Part shown: positions 22,720 through 34,891 of the stretch, piece after piece
How positions within the stretch are numbered: the stretch's first letter is position 1
How the letters are laid out: each line of letters opens with the position of its first letter
NCBI RefSeq assembly: GCF_018873765.1
Contig: NC_057920.1
Coordinates: 11,235,307 to 11,299,306, forward strand
Direction of reading: 5' to 3'
From: Telopea speciosissima
Taxonomy: Eukaryota; Streptophyta; Magnoliopsida; Proteales; Proteaceae
Length of the DNA: 64,000 nt
The notes under the pieces: model-generated
What the model was told of the DNA's origin: nothing
The model's database searches: none
What the model saw: the letters and a program-made list of their open reading frames with translations, nothing else
Translations under genes and position numbers: made by a program

Positions 22720-24390
22720 ACAGATATCACTATAAGTGAGCGGAGTTACCAAGGTTGGCTTTCTCCACCGTTGCCCTCGCCTGAATCCAGTGATTCAAAG
22801 GCAAATCTCCATTTTTTCTACCACTACTTTAGTTCCAGCTCCAAGTTCTGCAGTTCCTAGAAGATATTCTTCAAACTGAAGGATGTACAGCAGGAGCTTT
22901 TCGTTTGGGTCAAATTAGTTGAGGAACACCCTGTTCTCAGTTCTGAGCATTTTCTATGATCTCTTTGTGAGTCTTCTTATCTCCTCTAGCCTTTTGAGCG
23001 ATTATCATGATTGTTAGCTTGTGCTGCTTAGGTTTCTCTTTTTCTCTTGTCTATATATTAGATGTCTATAGCAAGATATTTCAGAGAGTCTTTTTATCAT
23101 CCTATTGTTTTTTTTTCTTTCTTAACGGCTATGTTCTGTTTAGAATTCAAGAACTCTCTATTCTTATGGGGTCAGTAAAGTCTTCTTGTTCCAGCATACA
23201 CCCTGCTTTTTTGTTTTCCTTTTATTTGGTTTCGGTGGTAGTTATGCAAAACCTTCAATAATCCCTGCAACTCTCCTAGTTTATGTGATGGTTCTTGTGA
23301 TTAAGTCGTGTGAAGCAAATATCTTTTCCATCGACTTGCAGCCGAACTCTCCTTCTTCCTCTCTTCTTTCTTCGGGTGATAGTTCGGGCATCACGGCTAT
23401 TGCTGAGTGCTTAGCTATTGACTTCTCTACCAGGATTGACTTGCTGAATATTAGTGTGCGTATTGAAGTTTAGGATCCTCTTCCATTGCAGCTGTTTTTT
23501 GGTGAAGATAGTGAATCTTCCCTGTATGCTATGGATGCGAAACCCACAACAATGATGATTATTTCTGAGGCTATGGTGACTGGCCGCAAAACGTCACAAG
23601 GTAGGAAATGAAAGTCCTAGCTCTCAACTGTCGAGGGATTGGTCACCCCTCGACAAAGTGGTAAATCCGCCAGTTAGTAAATAAACATAGACCTGAAGTT
23701 TGTTTCCTGTCAGAGACTAAAAAATCCAGCCCGAATTTACTCTACTTCTGTAGGTCTCTTAATTTCTCTATTTTCGAGTGCATCCCGGCAATAAATGGAG
23801 CAAGTGGCATGTTGCTTATGTGGTCTAACAACATCGATTGTAACATTTTGTGGAGGAGTAATTGGTGCTTACATGTAAACATGGTGTTTAATTATATCAA
23901 TCAAAGCTGGACTCTGACTTTTGTTTACATGAGCTGCTTCGAACAGTTGAGAAGATCCCAACTGAATTCAATTCTTAATATATCATATTTCATCAATCAG
24001 CCGTGGCTTTTAGTTGGGGATTGGAATTCATATCTTTGCATGGAGGACAAGCAAGGGGGCAGACCTTTATCTCAAAGTCAATTGCAGCCTCTCAATAATT
24101 TTGTCAACGAAGCTTGCCTATCAAAAATTCATCAAACAGATCATCTTTTCACGTGGGATAACCAAGAAATTTGGGGATAGAAGAATTGAAGCAAGACTGG
24201 ATCGATTTTTCTCAAATTCTGACTAGTTCAATCTGTTTCCTAATACCATGGTTACATCTGAAATAGTTGCTTCCTCCAACCACAAAGCCATAATTTTGCA
24301 TACTGAAAGGAACAGATCCTGATTAGTAAGACCTTTTCATTTTGAGGCCTTCTGGTTACATGAACCGCGGTATTCTGAAGTGGTTTCTTC

Positions 24391-25193
24391 TAAGGGTGTC
24401 AAAATGAAACCGAAACCGAATATCAAAACCGGAATCGACCATTTACGATCGAATCGAACTGCAAAAAAAATGATCCGGTTTTGATTTTATAGGTTCTCTT
24501 CCTGGTCCGGTTTTGATTTGCACCTCAAAACCGCGGTTCTAAACCGAATACGAAACCGAATAGAAACCGGTAACTCTTACTCGAATACTAGCCCATGCAT
24601 CAATTGGATTAATTAATAACATAATAATTAATTTAATAAACATAATTATTGTATCACTCTAGAAACATAAAATAAGTAAAATGTAAAGGGTTGACTATAT
24701 ATTATATTTGTTCAAGTATGAAATGGAAATGATGTATGATGTTAAAATGGATTAACTAATCCCTACTTTCTAATAAAATAAAAAGTTTGTTTATCATGTG
24801 AGTGTGGAGAAGAAAAAAATGGAAAAACAAAGAATAGGAAAGGAATAGAACGACGGTTAAAGATGGGAATTTTTATTTTTATCACATAGGCATGGGAAAT
24901 ATGATGAGTGAGGGAGACTGGGAGAGAATGGGGAAATACGGGAATATAAAGGCCTTGAAAACTAAGGATGTCTTCATTACTAGTTCTAAATATGACACTA
25001 CACAAACCGCATGTAAACCGGTTATGAACCGGATATTGAAAATCGAATAGAAACTGATAAAATCGGACCATATGCAAAACGATTATGATTTTAGTTAATT
25101 CCTATCCGGTTCGATTTTGATTTCACCTTATCAAACTGTAAACCGCACCGCAACCGAACCGAATAACCAGAACCGCACCGATTGACACCCTTA
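24391..25193. mobile_element. hAT-superfamily non-autonomous element (803 bp) inside LINE copy a
   Basis: The 12-bp terminal inverted repeats are TAAGGGTGTCAA and TTGACACCCTTA. The 8-bp target duplication is GTTTCTTC (24383-24390) and CTTTCTTC (25194-25201, one change). Subterminal ACCGAAACCG / CGGTTTCGG-like repeats are typical of plant hAT MITEs. No transposase is present. The identical insertion site in LINE copy b (47918-48702) shows it predates the duplication. Confidence 0.88.
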
Positions 25194-26294
25194 CTTTCTT
25201 CGACATGGTCTTCATTCAGCCCTCATGGTTCTCACTTTTTCAAAGTATGCAACAAGCTTAGATCTCTTCAACATACTCTTAAGGATTGAAATAGATATCA
25301 AGTTGGCAATATTTTCCAGAATATGGAGATGTCTAAAGCAATGTTAAAAACACTTTATAACATCAATCATTTTTTGAGAGATGATCAGTGGTTCTTAAAT
25401 GAGAAGCACCAATTAGCCACTTTGAAGAAACTTGCACATCAAGAAGAGATTCTTTGGTAGCAGAAATCTAGAGCAAATTGGATTAAAGAGGGTGATCGCA
25501 ATTCCAAATTCTTTCACCTTTCAACTTTAAAAAGAAGAGCCAGGAATGCAGTTAGATTTATTAATGTTGATGGTCTCACCCTTACAGATGAGCATCAAAT
25601 GGGCAATGCATTCACAAATTTCTACAAGGATCTCTATTCTACTTCTAATCCCATTTTGGAGGATTCCTATTTTGAGAATGTTCGAGGGAGAGTTACCTTG
25701 GAAGATAACTCCAGGCTCAACAGACTAGTCACAGATGAGGAAGTTAGCTCTACTGTTAAGTCTATGCCTTCCAACAAAGCTCCAGGTCCAGATGGTTTTT
25801 CGGGGATGTTCTTTCAAAGCTCTTGGTCTATTATTGGAGGACAGGTTACATCATGCATCCAAAAGTTTTTTTCAACAGGAACCTTTTGTCTCTCCCTCAA
25901 TCAGATGTATATTGCTCTTATATCTAAGGTAGACCATCCTTCCTCAATTTCAGAGTTTAGACCCATAAGCCTGTGCAATTTTATCTACAAGATCATTTCT
26001 CGGATCATCGTTAATTGCCTCCGTCCTATTCTCAATCATATCATATCTTTCAGTCAGAACGGATTAATTAAAGGACGACATATTCAGGATAATATTCTCA
26101 TCTACCATGAATTGCTCCATAAAATTAAAAACACCAGAAGAGGAAATAATGGGTACTTTTCTCTTAAGGTTGATATGCAAGAAGCTTATGAGAGAGTTGA
26201 GTGGAAGTTCTTGAGGAGCACTCTTTCAAACATGGGCTTCGATTCTTCATGGATTCAGCGGGTGATGTTTTGTATTGAAAATTCTCAGCTGAGT

Positions 26295-29248
26295 TGTTAT
26301 ACCCGCACCCCTGATCATAATTAATTTTTATTTTTCCCCGTGACGTGTGGTTATCACTGCCACGTATACTGGTGAGCTGTTCTCACTAGTGGTCAAACCC
26401 AGCTACAAAATTATTGACCACAGTGCGGGTTTACCTGTGGAGGAAACTATTCGGGGTCATGGGGACAAACCATGACAAGGAAATAGTAAGTTCTAGCCCT
26501 TAAGTTTATTTATTTATCCTTTTCCTCGATGCCCTCGAAGTGCGGGTCAAGATTTGGACCGCCCGGGCTATTTTAGTTGAGTTGGGAATATTCTATTTGT
26601 GGGTCCCACTTGCCCTGGGGAAACGCGTGAAGAGCAATTATACCCATATCATGTGGGCTCATCTTTTAATTAGGTTCTTTCCTAATTATAACTAGTGGGC
26701 AGGCCCATTAGCTTAAGAGGCCCATTGGGCTTAAGTGGCAATTTAACCTGAGGGTCCATCTAACTCTATTTGACCCAAAGATGGGTTAACCCATTCCTTT
26801 ACCCTAAATAAGACCATGGGTCAACCCATTAAGCCCTCTCGACCCATTTAACTTAAACTATCCATTTGGCCTAATGACCCATTTATCTTGGATCCACCCA
26901 TTTAACTTAAAGGACCCAAGGTCCATTTTCTTTAAATAAGACAAAGGGGGGGGGGGGGGAGAAGCTTTCTTTCTCTTTATTCTCCCATCTAACCTAAATC
27001 GTGGAGGGGAGAAAGAGGAGAGAAAGGAGAAAGAAGGAAAGAAGAAAGAAGGAAGGAGAAAAGGAGAAGGAGGAATGGAAAAGCTTGGTTGAAGGCTTGG
27101 AACCTCACCTTGTGGAGCCCTCTACGTGGAGCTTTTCTACATTGGGGAAGGTAAGCCATTGAAACCCACATCTCTTCATCTATTTTGAGTTTTGAGGTTT
27201 AGGAAATGGGAGAAATTCGACCTAGGGTTCTCTTGGAACCCAAGGAATCGATGGAACCTCTAAACCTACACTATAGTGGAGTTATTTTACTCCATTACAA
27301 CCTCTAAGCCTAAGCAATCTCTTTTCATTTGAGAAATTTAAGGTTTCTACCCTATTATGTCATAAATTAGATTATCTTTGTTTTTCCTCTTAAATCCATA
27401 GGATTACATGGACCTAATGAGGTCTTAGAACCCTAATGGACCTAGGAGGAAGCTTTCTTAAAGTCTCCCTACCTTTAAACCCCTTGGAAAATGAATCCCT
27501 AGCAAGAAACCCTTCAATTTTCGATTCTGCAGGTATGTGGTTTTACATGTGGTTTCAGACCTGAGAAACCACACCTGCAACCACCCTTGGCAAAGACCTT
27601 CCTAAGCCCCTGGTTAGCTAGGATTTACATGTGGTTTTAGACCTGCAAGAAACCACCCTGAAATTACCTTCCCGAGGAGGCCCCTGTGAAGCTCGGATTT
27701 ACACTCGGTTTCAGTTTTCTGAAACCACATCTGCAACCGACCTTGACTAAAACTGTCCTGAACCCCTGGTTTCCTAGGATTTACACTCGGTTTCAGTTTT
27801 CTGAAACCACATCTGCAACCGACCTTGACTAAAACTGTCCTGAACCCCTGGTTTCCTAGGATTTACATGTGGTTGCAGAATTTGGGCATGAAACCACTCC
27901 TGCAACCACTTTGTTTCTGAAACCTTATACTTAAGTGATTATGGAAGACCTTTTTGGGGATCCTTTCCCTTCGCTCGTTTAACCTTATTTCACTCTTTGT
28001 TTAGGTTAATATATTCATCTTGTGGCTTATTGCTTGATCGAGGCGACAACTGATAATCTTGGTGCTTGGCGTATACGTTGTGAGTGGGTTTGGTTGTTTG
28101 GGCTTGATATTATTATTGCATTGTATATTATGTCATCATTATAAATTATTAAGCATGCTTGCGCATATTGCATACTTTTATATATGAATGTTATTATGTT
28201 AATTGGAGATGTTTTACTTTGATGGGTCTCGGTGCCGGTGGGTGCCGGTGTCGGAACCCCGGATACTATATATATTTATGAAAAAATTATGTTGAATGTC
28301 ATGTTGAATCTGTATGTGCGCCGTGCCGCTGGTAACCGGGCACTAAAACGGATGAAAAGTTGATGCGCCCGGATTACCTCTCGGGACGATAGGACTTGCA
28401 TGTAGCTGTGGCTAGGATTTTACACCCTTATGCTACGACCCTTACCAACAGGGGTTTAGGTGTTGGGTAATCAGTACACCGGATTTTGTGGAGGTGGGAG
28501 AGGCCAGTCATGGTAGTATTGGTTATGAGGGGTCTGCCACTGAGTGGTCTTGGAGGCTTCGATCGGCGTAGGTCCCAGGTGACAATTGAGGTTTCATTGT
28601 GGCGATAAGTTAAGTGACCCACATGTCTCCCGAGTTTTCACTGATAGCATATGCCTTTGACTTAGTTGTGATGTTAGGTGGAAAATTTACTTAACATATG
28701 CATGCATCATTGGACTATGTGAATTGTGTGTTTGTGCATCCCCATCCCCTCACTGGCTCAGTGGAGAGCTAACCCCCTCGTGTACACAATTTTTAGATTA
28801 TGATGCAGGTACGGAGGAGCCGGAAGCTGTGTTAGAGGAACATGGCAACGGGTGTCCTTGTGACGATTGCGCCTACGGGCCATGAGAATTCTAGGGACTT
28901 GTTCCCCTTTTGTTTATTTTAGGGCGTAGGCCCATGTAAAAACATTTACTGTTATACCCTTGTTAATCATTATTAGATGGTAATGAAAAATGGATTAACT
29001 ACAGTATTTATCATCTAGGCTTTGATCATCTTGTAACTATTGATTTTATACGCTTCCGCAAAACTACTGATCAGTTGGAATATAATATTTCCCTTTCCGC
29101 ACTCTGATATTATATTGTTTTAATATTAGTTATGACTGTGCGTTGGGACACTGTGTCAGTGATCCTGGCAGCTTAGTAGGATGACAAGCGTTGTCCTAGT
29201 CACCCCTTATAATGTATTTTATCCCTTTTCTGGGATGGGGGCGTGACA
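26295..29248. mobile_element. Solo LTR, 2954 bp, Ty3/Gypsy Del/Tekay-like, inside LINE copy a
   Basis: It starts TGTTATACCCGCACCCC and ends GGGGGCGTGACA (TG...CA). A 5-bp duplication TGAGT lies at 26290-26294 and 29249-29253. LINE copy b is uninterrupted here (about 49796-49804, TAAGT). There is no primer-binding site, polypurine tract or gag-pol, so it is a single LTR left by LTR-LTR recombination. The length and the TGTTATACCC/GGGCGTGACA ends fit Del/Tekay chromovirus LTRs from memory; a database comparison would be needed to confirm the clade. Confidence 0.88.
27695..27858. repeat. 82-bp tandem duplication inside the solo LTR
   Basis: The units 27695-27776 and 27777-27858 appear identical, starting GGATTTACACTCGG. 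A third partial GGATTTACATGTGG begins at 27859, and related CTGAAACCACA(C/T)CTGCAACC segments occur from 27540. It looks like a recent slippage or recombination duplication. Confidence 0.85.
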
Positions 29249-32076
29249 TGAGTATTTTGTTGAATGGCTCCCCACTCACTTTCTTTAAACCTACTAGAGA
29301 CCTCAGACAGGGGGATCCTCTTTCTTCTTACCTCTTTGTACTTTGTGTGGAAGTCCTATAAACTAATCTTGCAATCGCTCTCCAAGAGAACATGATCAAG
29401 GGCCTTCAAATCTGCAGAGGTGGAGAACGGATTTCCCATATGGCGTTTGCGGATGATCTGATTCTATTTGGGGAAGCATCCATGAATGAAGCTAGAGCTC
29501 TCAACGAGGTGTTAGAAACATATTGCAAGTACTCAGGTCAGGCTCTCAATCTCAACAAGACTAGAGCTCAGTTCAGCCCCAATGTGAATTCGGTAATCAA
29601 AAGACAATTAAGAGAGTTCTTCCAGATCATCCCCACATCTTCTCTCGATTAATATTTGGGAATCCCTTTTATCAGTGGGAAAATATCAAACAATCATTGT
29701 GCCAACCTGTCCAGTAAGTAAGATTGTGCTAGTTCAATCAACATTATAGGCCATGCCACTTTACACAATGTCTTGCTTCAAGATCCCAGTCTCGATTAAT
29801 AAATCTTTGGATTTTATAAGCAGAAGCTTCTTTTGGTCAAGTGGTAACAATTCTCTCGTTCCTACCATCTCATGGAGTACCATCTGTCTTCCTAGAAGAC
29901 TAGGCGGTCTTAATGTGAAACTCTCAGCCCCAATGAATCTTGCCCTTTTACCTAAAAAGGCTGGGAATTGCTCGAGTCTCCTAGTTCTCTTTGGGATAGA
30001 CTTATGAAAGATAAGTACTTTCCATCCTCAAATTTTTTTCATGTTAAGTGTCCTTCTACTGCCACTTGGGTTTGGAAATTAGTGTGTTCCACGAGGGATC
30101 TTCTCCATCAAGCCTCTTTCTTCCAAGTCGGGAATGGTCAATCCATTAATCCTTGGCTTGACTATTGGATCCCCAATTACCCCCTTCTGCTGCTCCTTTT
30201 CCCCTTCCTCTGGAAACACCCAATTTAGTCGAGCATTTTATTGATCCTCATTCTAACTCTTGGAGAAGAGAACTGATATTTCAATGGTGGCCTCCCGATA
30301 TTGCCTTTTTAATTTTATACATCTCCATTCCCTTTTTCCCTTGTAACGATAGACTGATTTGACAAGGTACCTCATTGGGAAGATTCACCGTGGCTTCAGC
30401 CTACAGTCTAGCCATTAATGGAGGTTCTCACCCCTCTAGCTCTGTGTGGCTTAAAGTTTGGCACCTCCCTATTGTGCCTAAAATTCAGCATCTTATTTGG
30501 AAGACCCTACACCAAACTTCTTCTGCTTGGTCTATTGAATCTTAGAGGGTTCAATTTAAACCCCATCTACTTCATCTGTCAGAATCAAGCCCAATCGGCT
30601 TCCCATCTTTGTTTCGATTGCACAGTTATTAAAAGCATTTGGCACCAAGTTGGGCTAATTAATTTCTTCTCTAACCAAGATATCAAGTCTGGGATTTTAC
30701 TTGCAACAAATACCCCCACTCAACTTAACAGGGACAATAGGCTTAAAGTTTCTCTCTTCTGCAACATTATTTGGCATATATGGAATGGATATTGGGATCT
30801 CATCTTCAGACATTCTCCGTTCAATCCAAGGGACATTACTCTAAGAGCAATTGCTAGTACTAAGGAGCAAGTTCATAATTTTCAGAATCCAATGAGAACT
30901 AATATTCGACTAGTTCGATGGATCCCTCCAATCAGCCCTTTTGTTGAGTTCGGTGTTGATGGTGCAAGTAGAGGTAATCCAGGCAACGCTGGCATCGGTG
31001 GCGTTTGCAAGTCATCAAGTGCTTCTTTCATCTGCGGGTTTTCAGTTGGTATTGGTTGGAACTATGCTCTGGTGGCTGAAGCTCTTGCTATTAGATATGC
31101 CATGACTATAGCTAGCCAAATGGGTCTCCCAAAGTTGGTCTTAGAGAGCGACAATCTGCTGGTGGTGAACAATCTTAAAGATCCTATGCTTTCTATCCTG
31201 TGGAAAATTGCACCTATAATAGCGGACTGCAGGATCTTGTAGTTATGTTTTGAGACTGTCGTTTTTGTTCATTCTCTTAGAGAAGCAAATTCTGTTGCCG
31301 ATTGTTTGGCTTCGCTGGGAGCTTCTTCTCAAGCAATTTCTATCTGGTAGGGTTCTCCCCTTCCGTGTATTCTCCTTCCTTTGTACCCTGACTGTTCTGG
31401 AACATTGTTCTAGCGTTAATAAAGTATTATTACCACCAAAAAAAAAAAAAAAAACAGATGTCACTATAATTACAAATAAAGAACTTGATGGGCAAAAAAC
31501 TGCTTTGTTTTATGGGTGTTCCATGTACGTCTGTTTTGCGTTAAAATGAGCATTCTATAGAAACTTCATTTAAAGCATAAAAAAGAAAGAGGATTCTTAA
31601 GTTCTTTTCCTCATGCTGAGGAAGCATTCATTAGTATTTGGAAATACCTCAATTTGTCTGTACGTACAAGAAATACGTCAATTTAGGGGTGAAACAGGGC
31701 CAGTTTTTTTTAAAACCTAGCCCAACCCTGAGTCCTCTTAGCTTAACCAAGCCCAACCCGTCTTGAGGTCGAGTTGAGATATCTCAACCCATGCCCAACC
31801 TTGTTGAGCTCAACCCGGCCTAGCCTAACCATAATCAGGTCGGGCTGGTCGGCCTTGATTGGTCCTGATTTTTGCCAAGGCTAGCCTGGCCCTGATTAAC
31901 CTTAGCTAGCACTTTTTTTTTTTTAAAATCATTTGTGTCTTTATTACTAAAAAAGGAGGGAAAAAAATGAGACATCATCAACATTAATCATTCTTAAAGA
32001 TATTCCTAAAGTCTTAAAGCCTTACATGTAATGTGTAATAATTATTTACCAAAAAAAAAAGTGTAATAATTAATAT

Positions 32077-32263
32077 GGGAGAAAGAACGCTACATGGGCG
32101 TGTGCGGTGCCTTGCCCTGTGCCCAGACATAGGGGGGCGCAAAATGACCGTTGCAACCCCACAGAAAGGCGAAAAATCCCAGGGTGTAGGGTCATTTCGC
32201 GTGCCCCTGTGTTTGGGCACAGGGGTAGCGCACCGCACACGCCAAGGTAGTGTTCTCTTTCTC
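32077..32263. mobile_element. GC-rich hairpin MITE, ~187 bp (copy a)
   Basis: The ends GGGAGAAAGAACGCTACATG and the inverse CAAGGTAGTGTTCTCTTTCTC pair. The inner GGGCGTGTGCGGTGC pairs with GCACCGCACACGCC, and a third inverted pair (TGTGCCCAGACATA, TGTTTGGGCACA) is further in. It is shared at the same site in blocks b (54548) and c (62361), so it predates all duplications. A separate family member lies at 63458. Confidence 0.7.
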
Positions 32264-33266
32264 TATATATAGTTATATAAAATAAGGGTTGGGTTGGGCT
32301 GAGCCGCGGTCAGCCGAAGCTTCAATCCAGGCTCGACTCGGTCCAATCTCAGCCCTTAAAATCCCATCCCAAGCCCATCTTGTGGGCCGAAAAGCCCAGC
32401 TCAGGCCATGTCCAGGCTCAAGGTAAGCTCAGGTTCACATAGCCACACTTACACCTTAGGCCAATTCAACAACTTTTTGTTCAAGTTCTCGTGGAGACAA
32501 ATTCTCATCGATACGCATTTTTTAACATCTCTTCATTTTGTGATCATTCCTTGTCAAAAAAAATTAAATTTGTTCAACCTTAATGAATGTTTAGCGTTAT
32601 TTTTTCCTACAATTATTTATCCAATAAATAATACTGATGAACAACTAGTGCAACAATAGTTAGAGTTACCATGTAAAATAGAAAACATTACATTTAAGTC
32701 CCTCCACTTTAACAACATCCTATAACGGATTTTCGGATATAGAAAATACAATTATCGAAAACCCTATTCCGTAGAAACAACCATTATGAAGAATATCAAC
32801 CATTGATTGTATAAAAACATTTTTGTCAAATAACTATGTAATAATAATAATAATAAGAGAAAATTACATGCACCCCCTTGTAGTTTGAAACAATATCAAA
32901 ACACTCCCTAGTTTCACTATTTACGTGCACCCCTCTGGATTTGTGGACGGTTTACAAATAAGCCCCTACCGTCAAGTGTAAACCGTTAGTTATAGTTAAA
33001 CTTTTCAAAAACCTTATTTTACCCTTATTCTTGGATCAAACCCTTCTGCTCCTATTACGTTTAAAAAAAAAATTAAGGATAATTTACACATACTACCGCT
33101 GAGGTTTGACGAAAGTGTAATTTTACCCCCCAATTTTGGATAATTCTGTGTACCCCCCTGAGGTTTACAAAAGTTAACAGATATACCCATTCCGTCAATT
33201 CATGACTAACAATGCCAACAATATGATATGAACTGACAGAATTGCCCTTGCAAGAAAAGAAAAAAA

Positions 33267-33318
33267 ACCTGCAACTCATTTTCCCCAAATCGTTTGGGGA
33301 AGATGATGAGTTGCAGGT
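33267..33318. repeat. Short hairpin, part of a 46-bp sequence that recurs inverted at 40543
   Basis: ACCTGCAACTCAT...CCCCAAA (33267-33289) pairs with TTTGGGG...ATGAGTTGCAGGT (33293-33318) apart from a 3-nt bulge. The right arm and its extension to GGAACACCAT (33291-33337) recur in inverse orientation at 40543-40588 and, in block b, at 55788/57827. Confidence 0.65.
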
Positions 33319-33449
33319 ATCCTTGCAGGGAACACCATATATATATCATATCATACTATCATACTATTATATAAAAGCACGTTGTGGCAAATCTTTTAGT
33401 TACCTATTCTACCCTTCATTCTTATTTAAAATTCCATTCTTCAATTCTT

Positions 33450-34509
33450 TTTTTTTTTTGATGAAATAAAAGACAGTTGTATAACTTACGAAGGTGAAAG
33501 ACAAGAATCTACAAAAGCACAAGAACCAGTTCTAAGAGTTAAGCTACTATAACATTTTAACCATTGACGAAGAGAAGAATCAGGACTGTTTGAAATAGAC
33601 ACCCCTTTGATATGATCCACTATTTGCAAAAAGAGGTTCAGAACTTCCAAAGGCCAAGGAGAACGGGATGGAGTTGGAAGAAGTCCAGGTAACACCGGAT
33701 CGGAACACCAAACTTCTTTCAGCTTCACACCTCTCTTAATGGCAAGGTCCAAACCATAGAGGATTCCAATTAATTCCGGTTCCGGAGGATGTCTAGATTT
33801 AATCTACCCTGTAGCCAACAAAAAGGGTTTGCCATGTAGCAAAACGCAAAAAGCCCAGCCAGAGTAATCTATACCTCCTATGTCTCTGGGATCAAACCCT
33901 GCGCATAACAAAACAGGAGAATCTAAAGTAGGTAAACAAATATTAGGACAAGAAGAGATAATATTATGACTACATAGTACAGAATCCAAATTAAAATGAG
34001 GTGGGGCCAGATGTAACTCCATCAGCCATTGTTCAATCTTCCGCAATGCAGAGAGGGGATCAGGCTTAACAGCATTAAAAATAAAATTGTTTCTAACAGA
34101 CCAAACAACATAACAAGTTATTACGAAAACAGAGAAAAACCAAATAAGAGAGTTCTTATCAAGCCGGCGGCTAAGAAAAGTTGAAATGCAGAAATGACCG
34201 ATAGAGGGGGAAGAAATGAATTCCGTCCTCAGACCCAGTGGACCAGCTGCCTAGATATGTTTAACTTAATCACAGGAGAGGAAGATATGCCAGAGGGTCT
34301 CATTACAAGTGCCACAGAGAGCACAAGTGGGATCGGCCTGATTCCATTTCGACACAAAATCCTTAACTGGAAGCCCTCCATGTAATACACGCTAGAAGAA
34401 AATTTTAAACTTAGGATGAATATTAAGCTTCCAAAAAAATTTCCACCAAGTGGTACAAGAAAAATCAAGTAAAGGAGAGCAGGAAAGAAAATGTGCCACT
34501 TTTTTTGTG
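33450..34509 (-). mobile_element. 5'-truncated L1 LINE (zf-RVT and RNase H end), ~1.06 kb
   Basis: The 16-bp target duplication CCATTCTTCAATTCTT lies at 33434-33449 and 34510-34525. The poly-A tail is read as poly-T at 33450-33459. On the minus strand it encodes RVLHGGLPVKDFVSKWNQAD, CALCGTCNETLWHIF (zf-RVT) and WSVRNNFIFNAVKPDPLSAL, then an RNase H domain (CAGFDPRDIGGIDYSGWAF, PEPELIGILYGLDLAIKRG, WCSDPVLPGLL). Stops are present. It is a different LINE lineage from the 22.7-kb copy. It interrupts tandem unit 1. Confidence 0.88.
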
Positions 34510-34891
34510 CCATTCTTCAATTCTTAATCGTTATGTAATTCTTTCTTATAATTTCATAATCTTAGGTACCCTTAGTATTAGTTATTATTGTTTTTAATTA
34601 GTGGCAAATCTTTCATTTACCTATTGTACCCTTCAGTCTTATCTAAAACTCCATTCTTCAAATTATAATCTTTATGTCATTCTTTCTTATAAATTCTTAA
34701 TCTTAGGTACCCTTAGTATTAATTACTGTTTGTAATTAAAATTATTTAATATTAATAATATTAATTATTATTTAAAGCAAATCTTTCCAATTCTCTCCAC
34801 AAAATTAGATTTACCAAAAGTAAATCAGTTAACAATTATGGAGAGAAAATCAATCCAATTCTCTCTCATAAAATTAAGGCAATAAAAAAAA

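Larger units (their letters stand above)
23608..31413 (+). pseudogene. LINE ORF2 remnant (endonuclease, RT, RNase H), copy a
   Basis: It opens MKVLALNCRGIG (endonuclease), then PEVCFLSETKKS, LLVGDWNSYL (the GDxN motif) and a decayed SNHKAI where the family has SDH. After the hAT insertion come RANWIKEGDRNSKFFH, RT blocks SNKAPGPDGFSGMFFQ and EFRPISLCNFIYKIISRI, and LKVDMQEAYERVEW. After the solo LTR come [14 protein letters not shown] and the catalytic MAFADDLILF. Near 30.46 kb there is a zf-RVT-like stretch, and at 30.95-31.35 kb an RNase H domain (VDGASRGNPGNAGIGG, ESDNLLVVNNL). Several in-frame stops and frameshifts are present, so it is dead. Confidence 0.85.
22736..31455 (+). mobile_element. 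L1-type LINE, copy in block a, with nested hAT element and solo LTR
   Basis: The target duplications are AGATATCACTATAA (22722-22735) and AGATGTCACTATAA (31456-31469). The element ends with AATAAA (31418-31423) and a poly-A tail. Without its two insertions it is about 4.95 kb. ORF2 encodes endonuclease, reverse transcriptase, a zf-RVT-like region and RNase H, all now broken by stops. The first ~870 bp contain no recognisable gag/CCHC ORF1. The same insertion is present in block b, and block c has the empty site. Confidence 0.9.
31470..33360. other. Spacer downstream of LINE copy a (shared with blocks b and c)
   Basis: It aligns with 52002-55859 (block b, minus its Pack-MULE). Up to about 32845 it also aligns with 61780-63145 (block c). 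It contains a GGCCTAGCC/GGGTTGGGTTGGGCTGAG-rich degenerate element (31690-31910, 32285-32420), the hairpin MITE at 32077-32263, and two stretches (32855-33050, 33075-33240) rich in short C runs and GAGGTTT(A/G) that look like Mutator-type TIR sequence. No gene is present. Confidence 0.6.
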
